Positions 30,234 through 40,426 of a DNA stretch of 64,000 bases are shown here, piece after piece. Source of the DNA: Methanogenium marinum (GTDB taxonomy: Archaea; Halobacteriota; Methanomicrobia; Methanomicrobiales; Methanomicrobiaceae); contig NZ_JAKELO010000002.1 in assembly GCF_028912405.1 (NCBI RefSeq), forward strand, positions 248,001 through 312,000. Direction: 5' to 3'. Position 1 is the stretch's first letter, and each line of letters opens with the position of its first letter. Both the position numbers and the translations under genes were made by a program. The notes under the pieces were generated by a model that did no database searches, was not told where the DNA came from, and saw only the letters and a program-made list of their open reading frames with translations.

Positions 30234-31904
30234 ATGACACCACGAAACAGACCCGGAACCTGCCTGATATGCAGGGCAGTGATAAGTAAAAAATTGGGCC
30301 TGCAACACGGTGAAAAATGTATTCAGTCATCTGGATGGCCAATAGGATCATCCCCGTCATTTATCATCAAAATCGAGGACCGGCATGACCCTACTTACTG
30401 GCTGATGATTCTCGCGCAGCATGACGCACGACTCAACGATATTGACTCCCTGATACGGGATGTCTGGGTAGAATGCTGCAACCATCTCAGCGCCTTTACC
30501 ATCGGGAAAGAGACCTACATGCACACCGATGAAGAGATGAACATACCGCTTGCCGACCTCATTAAGAAGGGTAGTCTGTTCTACTACGAATACGATTTTG
30601 AATCCACAACAGAACTCAGACTCAAGGTGGTGGGCGTAACACCGGTGATGCCACCAGAGGGGAGAATCTGCCTGACTGCAAGAAATAATCACCCGTCGTA
30701 TCCATGCAGTATCTGTGGGAAGAAAGCGGATTTCTATGTGAGCAATTCTGAAGAGGAGGAGGCAGGGCAATACTGCTGCCTGGATTGTACCCTCCATCTT
30801 GATGGTGTGTATGTACAACTCATCGAGAACTCCCCCAGAACCGGTATATGTTGCTACAGTGAGAATCCGGATGTTGCAATCAACTGGTATCCCCCAGGAT
30901 GGACCGTAGATGACTTCCAGTCCAAAGAGATTCAGAAGTTTATGGAATATCTCCGGAAAAACCAGGAGACAGATGGCACAACCCCGGACAATTGCCAATG
31001 TGATGATGAAATGGTGGACGACATGGTATCCGCGGTATCTGCAGATATCGGGGACGAAATAACAGCGTTCATCAAAGAAGAACAGGCATCACACGACGGT
31101 GAAGCGATTGCTCTTGCAGAAGAGATTGTTACAACATTTTCCACCATGCTGTATGGCTATCACAAAAAGAAGATCGGGGAGTGGGATGCACCACTCATAC
31201 ACACCACTCTCCTAAATGATGTGGCACAAAACCCGAGTCTTCCGGATGACTGGCTGGATAATACTGTTCCCATTCTCTGTCGGTTCCTCGCGTACATGGA
31301 GAAATACGGCAGACTGCAGAATGCTGCAGCACTGATCACCGAATTACAGGAGACAGAGCCCCTCTTCCGGGAAACCGTAATAGGTTACAGGGGTGCCGGG
31401 AACCAGTCCGGCTCCATTATGGAGCAGGAGAGGACAAACGAGACAGAAGGTGATGAATTTGCTGCAAAGGGCACCCACACCGCACAGGAATCAATCCCGA
31501 TGGCTCAGACAACCCCGGATTCAGAAGAGGAGAATATCATTTCTGAGAGTCTGTCCGGAAACAGCCAGAATGCATCAGGAGAGGAGGCCAGCCGGCACCA
31601 GATGATTTTCGACCAATGTGTGGATTTCTGCAACCGCCTTGAAAATGAGGGTATAACAAAACGCTGCAGGGAAATTGTCACCAACATGACCACTCATCCG
31701 GAAGATCCACTATCACGGGGAGGCAGCACCCTCTGGAGTGCAGCCATTGTCTACATGGTATGTAAGGATGAAGGCCTTATCGGGCGGGCAACGGGAGGGT
31801 GTCCTCTTGCACAGGATATCTGTGAATATTATGATCTCAAACTCACGTCCGTCCGGTCAAAGGTAAGCGTGCTGAATAAACGTCTCGCAGAATGCACGGA
31901 ATAA
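30234..31904 (+). CDS. Multidomain zinc-ribbon protein with PRiA4_ORF3-like and DUF6398-like regions
   Basis: CLICRAVISKKLGLQHGEKC; FIIKIEDRHDPTYWLMILAQHDARLNDIDSLIRDVWVECCNHLSAF...YEYDFESTTELRLKVVGV; CSICGKKADF...YCCLDC; C-term CVDFCNRLENEGITKRCREIV. Confidence 0.65.
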   Translation: MTPRNRPGTCLICRAVISKKLGLQHGEKCIQSSGWPIGSSPSFIIKIEDRHDPTYWLMILAQHDARLNDIDSLIRDVWVECCNHLSAFTIGKETYMHTDEEMNIPLADLIKKGSLFYYEYDFESTTELRLKVVGVTPVMPPEGRICLTARNNHPSYPCSICGKKADFYVSNSEEEEAGQYCCLDCTLHLDGVYVQLIENSPRTGICCYSENPDVAINWYPPGWTVDDFQSKEIQKFMEYLRKNQETDGTTPDNCQCDDEMVDDMVSAVSADIGDEITAFIKEEQASHDGEAIALAEEIVTTFSTMLYGYHKKKIGEWDAPLIHTTLLNDVAQNPSLPDDWLDNTVPILCRFLAYMEKYGRLQNAAALITELQETEPLFRETVIGYRGAGNQSGSIMEQERTNETEGDEFAAKGTHTAQESIPMAQTTPDSEEENIISESLSGNSQNASGEEASRHQMIFDQCVDFCNRLENEGITKRCREIVTNMTTHPEDPLSRGGSTLWSAAIVYMVCKDEGLIGRATGGCPLAQDICEYYDLKLTSVRSKVSVLNKRLAECTE

Positions 31905-32345
31905 GAATAAGAATAAGATCGGATATCATCCACCAGGGAACAGGCAGGGAGACAGGGTCTTCTTTTACCTACTTTTTTCGGCCGGATACCCCTTTTTTTG
32001 CATATGCAGATAATTACCGAACAGCTAACAGCGAAATAAATTGAGGGAAAAATAGATGTGCCCTCCTGTTTTTGAGGGGGCTGACGGGTTGTCAATTCGT
32101 TCTGCAACCATTTTTCTTCCAGCATTTTGGACTATTAAATACATTCCCTTCCTTTTACGGACTTTAATGTGAACACCAGAATGCGGCCTAACTCATTTGT
32201 TAGTGACCCATTTGTTAGTAACTCACTTATTATGGTGGTGCCTGTCTTCATGCAAAAAGTGTTCTTCACCAGAAGGGAACCGCCTTCTTTGGTAATAACA
32301 GCAACTTCAGAAATATATATATTGCCCTGAACATGATACTGATTC

Positions 32346-32531
32346 ATGCAGTCTTCACCACAGCAGTATATCGTCGATGAAAAAGGAAACAAAATATCCG
32401 TGATTCTGCCATTTTCAGAATATCAGCAAATGCAGAAAGATTTACATGACCTTGCTGTTATTGCAGAGAGAAATAATGAAAATACCCATACCTTAGTTGA
32501 GATGAAAAAACGGCTCGGAAATAGTTTATGA
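32346..32531 (+). CDS. Antitoxin (RelB/Phd-like)
   Basis: YIVDEKGNKISVILPFSEYQQMQKDLHDLAVIAERNNE; ATGA overlap with downstream toxin frame. Confidence 0.8.
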   Translation: MQSSPQQYIVDEKGNKISVILPFSEYQQMQKDLHDLAVIAERNNENTHTLVEMKKRLGNSL

Positions 32532-32794
32532 CAGTATATTCTGTTGAATTCAAATCCGATGTTGAAAAGGATTTGAGGAAGATTGATACAATACATATCG
32601 AATCAATTTTTACCAGAATTGAACAATTATCTTCTGAACCTATTCCTCACGAATCTTAAAGGATATCCGGTTCTGATAATTTTTACAGAATTCGTTCCGG
32701 CAATTATCGAATTATTTATCTGGTCAGTAATGATGATGCCATGGTCACCATATATTATATACGTCACAGGAAAGTTGCATACAGACATTTTTAA
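32528..32794 (+). pseudogene. RelE-like toxin with an in-frame TAA at codon 44
   Basis: 89-codon frame MTVYSVEFKSDVEKDLRKIDTIHIESIFTRIEQLSSEPIPHES*RISGSDNFYRIRSGNYRIIYLVSNDDAMVTIYYIRHRKVAYRHF*. Confidence 0.88.
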
Positions 32795-32978
32795 GATGAT
32801 ATTTGTTATACCCATTACAGCAACACAATAGTACGAAAAAACAGGCAAGAAGCCCATTGACTATGTGTGAAGGCGCAAGTAGTTGACAATAGGTATCTAC
32901 CATAAGAACGGAATACTCATTCAGAAAGGCAGGGGCGAAGGAGAGAGCCCTTTCCAATAGGGAGAGATAAATAATTTC

Positions 32979-33449
32979 ATGATTGTTGTTGGGATTGATC
33001 CGGGGATAGCACGGGTCGGGTATGGCGTTCTTGACAAAACCGGCCGGTATCCGACTCCACTCACCTATGGCTGCATTGAGACGAAAAGCAGCCTCGCACA
33101 GTCAAAACGCCTGCGGGAGGTATACGAGAGAATCTCGCAGGTTCTTGATGAGTACAACCCGGAATGCGTCGCCATTGAACAACTCTTCTTCTCCCGGAAC
33201 ACCACATCTGGCATGCAGGTCAGTGAGGCACGGGGCGTCCTCCTTCTCGCCGTCGAGCAGCGGGATATTCCGATTGCAGAGTACACGCCCAACCAGATCA
33301 AGCAGGCGGTCACCGGATCAGGACGTGCCGACAAACACCAGGTGCAGGAGATGATGCGCCGGCTCCTCCGGCTACAGGAGATTCCCCGCCCGGACGATGC
33401 TGCAGACGGCCTTGCGGTCGCTCTCTGCCACATAAATATGATGCGATAA
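32979..33449 (+). CDS. ruvC: Holliday junction endonuclease RuvC
   Basis: VVGIDPGIARVGYGVLD; AIEQLFFSRNTTSGMQVSEARGV; YTPNQIKQAVTGSGRADKHQVQ. Confidence 0.96.
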   Translation: MIVVGIDPGIARVGYGVLDKTGRYPTPLTYGCIETKSSLAQSKRLREVYERISQVLDEYNPECVAIEQLFFSRNTTSGMQVSEARGVLLLAVEQRDIPIAEYTPNQIKQAVTGSGRADKHQVQEMMRRLLRLQEIPRPDDAADGLAVALCHINMMR

Positions 33450-33450
33450 T

Positions 33451-34035
33451 ATGATAGCACACCTCTCAGGAATTCTGGCATCCACCGGAGACCGGTGGGT
33501 GGTGATTGACGTTGGCGGAATCGGCTACCGGGTGCAGGTCACTCAGCCCGCACTGCAGAGTCTCCAACAAACGGAAGGTCTTGTCCGGGTGCACACCCAT
33601 ATGGCTGTTCGTGACGATGACATTCAGCTCTATGGATTCCTCCACCCGAGTGAACTGGAACTCTTCCGAATTTTAATTGGGGTCTCCGGAATAGGTCCCC
33701 AGATAGCAATGAACATCCTCTCCCAGATCTCCTTTGCAGATTTTGCCATTGCAATTCTCAGTGACGACGAGAAAGTCCTTACCCGTATACCGGGAATCGG
33801 GCAGAAGAGTGCAAAACGTTTGATTCTGGAACTCAAAGACAAGATGAAGAAACACCCCGGGACTACCACCGGTGGCAAACGAACAGCAGAAGAAGGCGAC
33901 GCGGTGAGCGCCCTCATCTCACTCGGGTTTTCACCACGGGAGGCACAGGAAGCAGTCGACGCTTCCCTGCCTATCCCTGACCCGACCGTGCAGAATATTA
34001 TTCGTGCGGCTCTGGCCCGTCTCCGGGAGCACTGA
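33451..34035 (+). CDS. ruvA: Holliday junction DNA-binding protein RuvA
   Basis: [62 protein letters not shown]. Confidence 0.96.
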   Translation: MIAHLSGILASTGDRWVVIDVGGIGYRVQVTQPALQSLQQTEGLVRVHTHMAVRDDDIQLYGFLHPSELELFRILIGVSGIGPQIAMNILSQISFADFAIAILSDDEKVLTRIPGIGQKSAKRLILELKDKMKKHPGTTTGGKRTAEEGDAVSALISLGFSPREAQEAVDASLPIPDPTVQNIIRAALARLREH

Positions 34036-34040
34036 TACCT

Positions 34041-35057
34041 ATGAAAGACGATTCCATGCAGGAGAGACTCCCTTCCCCCGCACTGTTATCAGAAGAAGCA
34101 GACGATGCCACCATCCGGCCGGCACATTTCGATGAGTTTGTGGGTCAGGCACAAATAAAAGAGACACTTGCGATAGCCATCGCAGCAGCAAAGACACGGG
34201 GCGAGACCATTGACCACATCCTCTTCTCCGGCCCGCCCGGTCTCGGGAAGACAACACTCGCACAGATTGTCGCCCGGGAGATGGGAGTGGCTATCCGGAG
34301 CACCACGGGTCCTGTGCTGGACAAGCCCGGCGATCTTGCCGCCCAGTTAACGGCGCTCTCACACGGTGACGTCCTCTTCATTGATGAAATTCACCGGTTA
34401 AACCCTGTTGTCGAGGAAATTTTGTATCCTGCAATGGAGGACTCCTGTATTGACGTGATGATCGGTGAAGGCCCGGGTGCACGGTCGGTGCAGCTCCCCT
34501 TAGAGGAGTTCACCCTCATTGGTGCGACAACGAAGGTCGGCCTTTTGGGCTCTCCTTTGCGTGACCGGTTCGGATTTATATTCCGCCTCACCCTCTACGA
34601 GGTAGCCGATCTCGTGAAAATTGTGCTCCGCAGCGCTGCAATCATGCAGACACCAATCACCCAGGACGGTGCACGAGAGATTGCACAGCGAAGTAGAGGA
34701 ACACCCCGGATAGCCAACCGTCTCTTACGGCGGGTGCGTGATTTCGCACTGGTCCGGGAGGACGGCACCATTGACACGGAAACAGCAGACCGTGCACTGA
34801 CCATGCTCGGGATTGATTCTCTGGGCCTTGACAATATCGACCGGAAGATTATCTCGGTGATTGCCCATGACTTCGGCGGCAGCCCGGTGGGTGTCAAGAC
34901 GATTGCAATAGCGATTGGAGAGGAGGTACGGACGGTTGAAGAGGTCTATGAGCCATATCTGATTCAGATAGGGTTTATTAAGCGGACGCCGCAGGGGCGG
35001 GATATTACTGAGGCTGCACGCAGACATATTGAGTCGGCATCACCGGCCCCAGGATAA
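34041..35057 (+). CDS. ruvB: Holliday junction helicase RuvB
   Basis: [64 protein letters not shown]; Walker A/B. Confidence 0.97.
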   Translation: MKDDSMQERLPSPALLSEEADDATIRPAHFDEFVGQAQIKETLAIAIAAAKTRGETIDHILFSGPPGLGKTTLAQIVAREMGVAIRSTTGPVLDKPGDLAAQLTALSHGDVLFIDEIHRLNPVVEEILYPAMEDSCIDVMIGEGPGARSVQLPLEEFTLIGATTKVGLLGSPLRDRFGFIFRLTLYEVADLVKIVLRSAAIMQTPITQDGAREIAQRSRGTPRIANRLLRRVRDFALVREDGTIDTETADRALTMLGIDSLGLDNIDRKIISVIAHDFGGSPVGVKTIAIAIGEEVRTVEEVYEPYLIQIGFIKRTPQGRDITEAARRHIESASPAPG

Positions 35058-35312
35058 TGGTGTGTGCCTACGTCTGCTTTGAATGTGAACATTCCATTGA
35101 CAACTCTGACTGAACGTTCTGAAAAAGGCATTTGAGGAGCGACTAGTTCCCCGGAATCCTGATGATAAACCGGCATCTGTTCTTCCAGAGAGGATAAGGA
35201 CTGAAAAAGAGCAGCGGGCTATAGAGGAGAAGGCCAGGAAAAAGGAGTTGAAGGGTCGGAATAAACTCAAATACCGCAAAAAAGGCATAGATATTACAAA
35301 AATCCGCCGGGA

Positions 35313-35612
35313 TTAATATTTCCGGTATATTTTCTTCCGGTGACCTGCCTCAATCACATGAATCACCATCACATTGTCCTCAATATTAAGAATCACGCGG
35401 TACCTTCCCACACGAAGAGAATAAAACGGAGGATTTTTGTTGCCTTTTAATTTTTTGACGTATTTTGTGGGATTATCTTCACGAGAAAGGGATTTTAATT
35501 CCAGATAAATTTCTTTGGCGATATTTTTCGGAAGCTCGCGAAGACTCTTTTTTGCACGCTTTGTCACCAGAACAGAATAACTCATATCAATTAAGACCCA
35601 GTTCTTCTGCAA
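35313..35612 (-). CDS. relE: RelE-type toxin (intact)
   Basis: YSVLVTKRAKKSLRELPKNIAKEIYLELKSL...LKGNKNPPFYSLRVGRYRVILNIEDNVMVIHVIEAGHRKKIY. Confidence 0.88.
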   Translation of the reverse strand: MQKNWVLIDMSYSVLVTKRAKKSLRELPKNIAKEIYLELKSLSREDNPTKYVKKLKGNKNPPFYSLRVGRYRVILNIEDNVMVIHVIEAGHRKKIYRKY

Positions 35613-35847
35613 CGTCTTCTAAGGAATAAACTCTTCCTGCTTTTATATCGGCCAGTGATTCTTCTATTGCCTGTATCGTTGCATCGCTTAATGGTTCATC
35701 GTCAACGCAATCTTCAACAAGGCGCTTAATTACATCTTCATAAGACTCCTTCGGATGCACCTTTAACTCCGAGAGTTTATCCCTCATGTCCGTGCTTATC
35801 CTGATTGATGTAATGGCAGACATATGCGAATATATGTGCATATACAT
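35587..35847 (-). CDS. Antitoxin of RelE module
   Basis: MSAITSIRISTDMRDKLSELKVHPKESYEDVIKRLVED; overlaps toxin; likely start is internal Met. Confidence 0.82.
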   Translation of the reverse strand: MYMHIYSHMSAITSIRISTDMRDKLSELKVHPKESYEDVIKRLVEDCVDDEPLSDATIQAIEESLADIKAGRVYSLEDVAEELGLN

Positions 35848-36005
35848 AGATATACCTAATGGACAATCTCATTTTAGAATTTGGGCTCATCTCCAGATTT
35901 CTGAACTCTGAATTGCTAATAAAGTCAAAAATCCACGTTGATTTCTATTTCTGATTTTAATCAACGGTATTCTCAAAAAAAAGGAAAATACAGTAAAACG
36001 ATAAT

Positions 36006-37358
36006 TCACTCCCGCTCAAAATCATCATCAAACCGCACAATATCATCCTCACCCACATATTCCCCGTTCTGCACTTCAATCACATCAAGCGGGATGAGGC
36101 CGGGGTTCTCCAGTCGGTGTTTGGTGCCCGAGGGGACAAAGGTGCTCTCGCCTGGCCGGACAAAGAATTCATTGCCGTTGTTTGCGACGAGAGCTGTTCC
36201 TTTGACAACAACCCAGTGTTCGCTCCGGTGGTGGTGGAGCTGGAGACTGATGCGGCGTCCTGGCATGACGGTTATCCGTTTTATTTGGAAGGTATCCCCC
36301 CGCTGAAGGATGGTGTATGTTCCCCAGGGGCGGTGAACGGTTGTGTGGAGTTCGCAGCGTTCGTCCCCTTGTTCCTTTAGGAGGCCCGCTATTTCCCCGA
36401 CTCTCTGTGACTCCGACCGGGGGCAGACGAGAAGGGCGTCCGGAGAGTCGATGATTGCGAGATCATTGATTCCAATGGTTGCAACAAGCCTGTCTGAGAT
36501 GATCAGATTGTCCCTGCTCTCGATGCAAAGGTGTTCGCCACGAATGGCATTCCCGTCCTCACCTTTGGAATGAACAGAGTACAATGCTTCAAAACTTCCG
36601 ACATCACTCCAGGGAACGGAGAGGGGGACCACTGCGGCAATGTCTGTCTTTTCCATGATGCCGTAATCTACTGAGATCTTCGGAGTCTCCTGAAACGCCT
36701 CATCTCTGGGAAGGGTGAACGCCTGTGCAACCTCTGGGGCATGTTTTCTGCATTCGTCCATAAAATGGGGTGCAGAAAACAGAAACATCCCGGCATTCCA
36801 CAGGTAGCCATCACGCAGATAGGACTCTGCAGTCTCGCAGTCCGGCTTTTCAACAAAGGCATCCACAGCGAATCCTCCGTCAATGGCTGCACCGGGACGG
36901 ATATATCCATAGCCGGTGTGGGGGGAGTCAGGTGTGATGCCAAAGGTGACCAGATACTTCTCTGCGAGTTTTTCTGCTGCCCCGAATGATGATTTATAGG
37001 ACTCATCTGGGGTGATAAGCTGATCGGATGATATTATTGCAACCTTTGCGTCCGGATCTTTCCTGATAATGTTCGTTATGCCATAGGTGATGGCAGGCAG
37101 GGTGTTTTTTCCCTGCGGTTCAGAGAGGATATGGCAGGTTACATGCATCTCTTCGAGTTGATCTGCTACGAGAAACCGGTGCACCTCATTGGTTACGACG
37201 GTAATTTCATCCGGTTCTGAAAAGATAAGAGACCGCTTCACCGATTTTTGGAAGAGGGATTCTGAATCGATGAGAGGGATGAACTGTTTTGGGTAGTGGG
37301 TCCGGCTTAGGGGGAAGAGCCGGGTGCCGGAACCGCCTGCGAGGATGAGGGTTTTCAT
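36006..37358 (-). CDS. manC: Mannose-1-phosphate guanylyltransferase / mannose-6-phosphate isomerase
   Basis: LILAGGSGTRLFPLSRTHYPKQFIPL; FVEKPD; C-terminal cupin LQLHHHRSEHWVVVKGTALV. Confidence 0.95.
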   Translation of the reverse strand: MKTLILAGGSGTRLFPLSRTHYPKQFIPLIDSESLFQKSVKRSLIFSEPDEITVVTNEVHRFLVADQLEEMHVTCHILSEPQGKNTLPAITYGITNIIRKDPDAKVAIISSDQLITPDESYKSSFGAAEKLAEKYLVTFGITPDSPHTGYGYIRPGAAIDGGFAVDAFVEKPDCETAESYLRDGYLWNAGMFLFSAPHFMDECRKHAPEVAQAFTLPRDEAFQETPKISVDYGIMEKTDIAAVVPLSVPWSDVGSFEALYSVHSKGEDGNAIRGEHLCIESRDNLIISDRLVATIGINDLAIIDSPDALLVCPRSESQRVGEIAGLLKEQGDERCELHTTVHRPWGTYTILQRGDTFQIKRITVMPGRRISLQLHHHRSEHWVVVKGTALVANNGNEFFVRPGESTFVPSGTKHRLENPGLIPLDVIEVQNGEYVGEDDIVRFDDDFERE

Positions 37359-37629
37359 TACACATCGAACCCATATTGAGGGATATTCCTTTTTAAATGA
37401 TGGATGGATCGGTATCAGTCAACCTGACAATCAACAAAAAAATATTCTGATTCTTATGAAAGGAGATTTACTGAGAGACTTCTCTCACAAAACTCAGATA
37501 GAATTAAATATACAATAAACAATAATGAATGTTTTAAATCATAATTTTGATCAAACAGTGGTAAAGAAAAGGGATGGACGAAACCCTTTTCTGGTGTTTT
37601 TCTGCCATTTCAGAGATCCCTATCGGTCC

Positions 37630-37755
37630 CATGATTGATTACGACAGTTCAGATTTTCCGTCAGCCCATGTCTCAAACGTGGCCCGGATGGCATCATCCG
37701 CATGTGATGAAATGCGGATCTTGTTGCGAGAGATGGAGATATAGTATATTTCATG
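37630..37755 (-). pseudogene. C-terminal remnant similar to 4385..4500
   Basis: Minus strand EIYYISISRNKIRISSHADDAIRATFETWADGKSELS*. Confidence 0.5.
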
Positions 37756-38000
37756 GCATTATAACATTTTATTTTGTGAGAACTAAGGCCTTTTGCAGAT
37801 TTGCGAAACTGTTTTCATCCAATGGCGAGGTCGTTGTCAGCCATTAGACAGCAGATTGAAAGCTGAAACAGTAGATCCATTGAGATGGTCACCAGTTAGA
37901 CAAAAGGCAAACACAGCGACTAACGATGAAGTGGAATTTCTTCTTATTCAGGCAAGTCATAGTGTTCTCATTTGTAGACGACGACCTAAGAATAAAATGG

Positions 38001-39054
38001 AGAGGATTACAATTTTCCAATTTTTTGAAGACCAAAAATATGGATACAAATTCTAACTTTGCCTAATCACTCATTTCAGACAATATTTCACTATTTTTCA
38101 TATAGCTATCGCTCTAAGCTCCCTGTTTTTGAATCGTCATCATCTGATACAGATTATAAAAATGCAGAGAATGTATTCTTCACTCTTGCTCTGCCAAGTT
38201 CAGTCACTTTCATCGTTCCTGACTTAAATACCGTTTTTAGAACAACAAATGGTCTTTCTCCTTTGGACCTCTTCCGGGTGATTCTTTCATTACTGAGTTT
38301 ATCCCGGATTCCAATTGGATGGTTTCTTGCTCCTCTTTTCATAGTGGCATTGTACCCTTTGCATTTCGCTCCCTGGTATCCTCTGTCACGATAAACAACC
38401 TCTCCCATTTCGGAGAGATCTACCTGGCTGTCATGAACAGATGCAGTTGTTGTAGAAATTCTTCGTATCAGATCATAGTCCTGATCCATAATTGCATGGA
38501 GTTTGTATCCAAAATGGGATTTTCCACCTTTCTTTGTCCATGTGCCATCTTTGCTTCTTCTTGTCTTTGCCTCACCTCCCTGAGGGGTATCAGAAGAGGC
38601 ATGACCCGAATCGGAATGGATGAATGTTGCATCCTGGATCATGCCTTTCTTGATCGTAAGGCCTTTTGTATCCAACTGGCACTGTAGTTCATCCCAAATC
38701 GCACTATCTTTTCCGGATTTAGATATCCTTTCACTAAAAGAGCCAGATCGTGGATCGGTCGGGTATTTTATCGGGTAATCCAAGAAACTGCCTGAATGAA
38801 ATCCAGTTATTTGCCTGTCTTTCAAGTTCAGGATCAGAGAGGCCATGCCATTGCTGCAGAATAAGCATCTTGATCATAAGGATTTCATCCAGATTCGGAC
38901 GGCCACCTTTGTCAGTTTTATTTGAATACAGGTCTCCGAGAATTGGGCGAAATTGTTCCCAGTCTATCAGTTTCTCAACTTCACCTAATTTATCGCCCAA
39001 CTCAGCAATACGTCCGTATTCAGACTTAATTGCAAAATTAATGAAAGTGCTCAT
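38001..39054 (-). mobile_element. IS5-family element; transposase in two frames (38734..39054 and 38154..38846)
   Basis: IDWEQFRPILGDLYSNKTDKGGRPNLDEILMIKMLILQQWHGLSDPELERQANNWISFRQFLGLPDKIPDRSTIW then ERISKSGKDSAIWDELQCQLDTKGL...FGYKLHAIMDQDYDLIRR; frame switch at 38736-38739. Confidence 0.88.
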
Positions 39055-39238
39055 GAATTAGGGATCGATCTGGTTCAATAAAGTACTTCCGGTAAAAAAG
39101 GGTTTATAGAAATTCTCTTCAAAATATTTTTCTGATGTTCTTTGAAGAGAATTTAATTCAGACATATGCCCACATGTTACAGATTTTACGAATAATATAT
39201 TTATATAATGATTGGCCCACACATCCAACATATATGAA

Positions 39239-40426
39239 TCAAATTGTTTCCAAGAGAGATTTAAACTGTTTTTTTGCGACTTCAACACTGAAATCTATTT
39301 CAGCCCGAATTCGGGCATTCCTTCCAAGCCTATGCTGAAGATCACGATCCTCAAGGATTTTTTTGATACCTTCTGCCAGACATTCTGGATCATTTTCATC
39401 AACTACGAATCCACATTCATATTTATTGAAATACCATGAAACAAATGAATCCTTGGGAGCATGTACAAGTATTGGCCTGCCCGTCGCTAAATATTCACCA
39501 ATTTTCCCTGGTGCAGAGGTCCTAATTACATCCGGATAGGGCGATAAAAATGCCAGTGGGAGAAAGAGAATATCCGCACTTTGTTGTAGTGAGGGCATCG
39601 TACTGACCGGTTGGTGTCCATGGTTGATTACCGGCCCACAGATACTATTGGCTTTTAATTTTATTGGAGACTGAGTTGTGTAGATATGCAAGTTCAGTCC
39701 AGGTATACTTAAAAGTTCAATTGCCTTGATTAAATTCCGGAAGGCATCATAATGTGCCTCATATATGGCCCCTGTATAAACAATCCGGGCTTCTGATCCC
39801 TGTTTTTCTGAAAAAGCCTCATTATTGCCTGCATTGTATTTAGATAGATCACAGGGATTATGGATAACAATCGATTTTGCCCCATAACGTTTATGATATT
39901 CCTTCTGCATGCATTCATTCGGAACAATAATTCCATCCGCCTCGTTAAACATAAGTCTTTCATATTTCTCTGCAAAGGCCTGTTGTATGGGGCACATACA
40001 TTTGGAATAATAATCAAATGCGTATATGCAGAATGGGACACCAAGTTTTTTGCTGGCTAAATAAACTGCAGGTAAATCAAACAGATTGCCTGTACACGCA
40101 ACAATTGACAGACATTTTTCGCGTTGGACAATTTTGATAATCTGATTGGTGCGGAACCTTAACATATTTTTTAAGATAGCCTCTGATTTTAAAACAGAGG
40201 CACTCTTTATTAAACATCTCATGATCTGGAAATCAGGTTGGAGACGATAATATCGGGCCAGGAGAGGAGAAGAGTAGTTCCCCTGCAATTTATATTTATG
40301 ATAATTGCTCTGAGTAATCAGGCAGTATTCCTGAGGATCTAAATCACGCAGGAAAAGGTCAAGTACCATTGACTGTCCTGAATGCGCTGGAGGAAGGGCT
40401 GCTGAAACCAAAGCAAATTTCTTCAT
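39239..40426 (-). CDS. Glycosyltransferase (GT4-like)
   Basis: PGKIGEYLATGRPILVHAPKDSF; EADGIIVPNECMQKEYHKRYGAKSIVIHNPCDLSKY. Confidence 0.85.
   Translation of the reverse strand: MKKFALVSAALPPAHSGQSMVLDLFLRDLDPQEYCLITQSNYHKYKLQGNYSSPLLARYYRLQPDFQIMRCLIKSASVLKSEAILKNMLRFRTNQIIKIVQREKCLSIVACTGNLFDLPAVYLASKKLGVPFCIYAFDYYSKCMCPIQQAFAEKYERLMFNEADGIIVPNECMQKEYHKRYGAKSIVIHNPCDLSKYNAGNNEAFSEKQGSEARIVYTGAIYEAHYDAFRNLIKAIELLSIPGLNLHIYTTQSPIKLKANSICGPVINHGHQPVSTMPSLQQSADILFLPLAFLSPYPDVIRTSAPGKIGEYLATGRPILVHAPKDSFVSWYFNKYECGFVVDENDPECLAEGIKKILEDRDLQHRLGRNARIRAEIDFSVEVAKKQFKSLLETI

Noticed and set aside
31900-31918. GAATAAGAATAAGAATAAG repeat over the stop codon of the 556-aa ORF
   Set aside because: Short repeat giving backup stops; no further significance evident
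32184-32236. Tandem 15-bp units (ACTCATTTGTTAGTG / ACCCATTTGTTAGTA)
   Set aside because: Only about two imperfect copies, possibly coding in ORF 32135..32392; too weak for an operator claim
6112-32794. In-frame TAA codons in RelE frames read as recoded sense codons
   Set aside because: Known methanogen recoding uses UAG (pyrrolysine), not UAA; many intact genes here end in TAA
35058-35316. Plus-strand remnant (LKKAFEERLVPRNPDDKPASVLPERIRTEKEQRAIEEKARKKELKGRNKLKYRKKGIDITKIRRD)
   Set aside because: Looks coding but lacks a start and a recognisable family; not called as a gene
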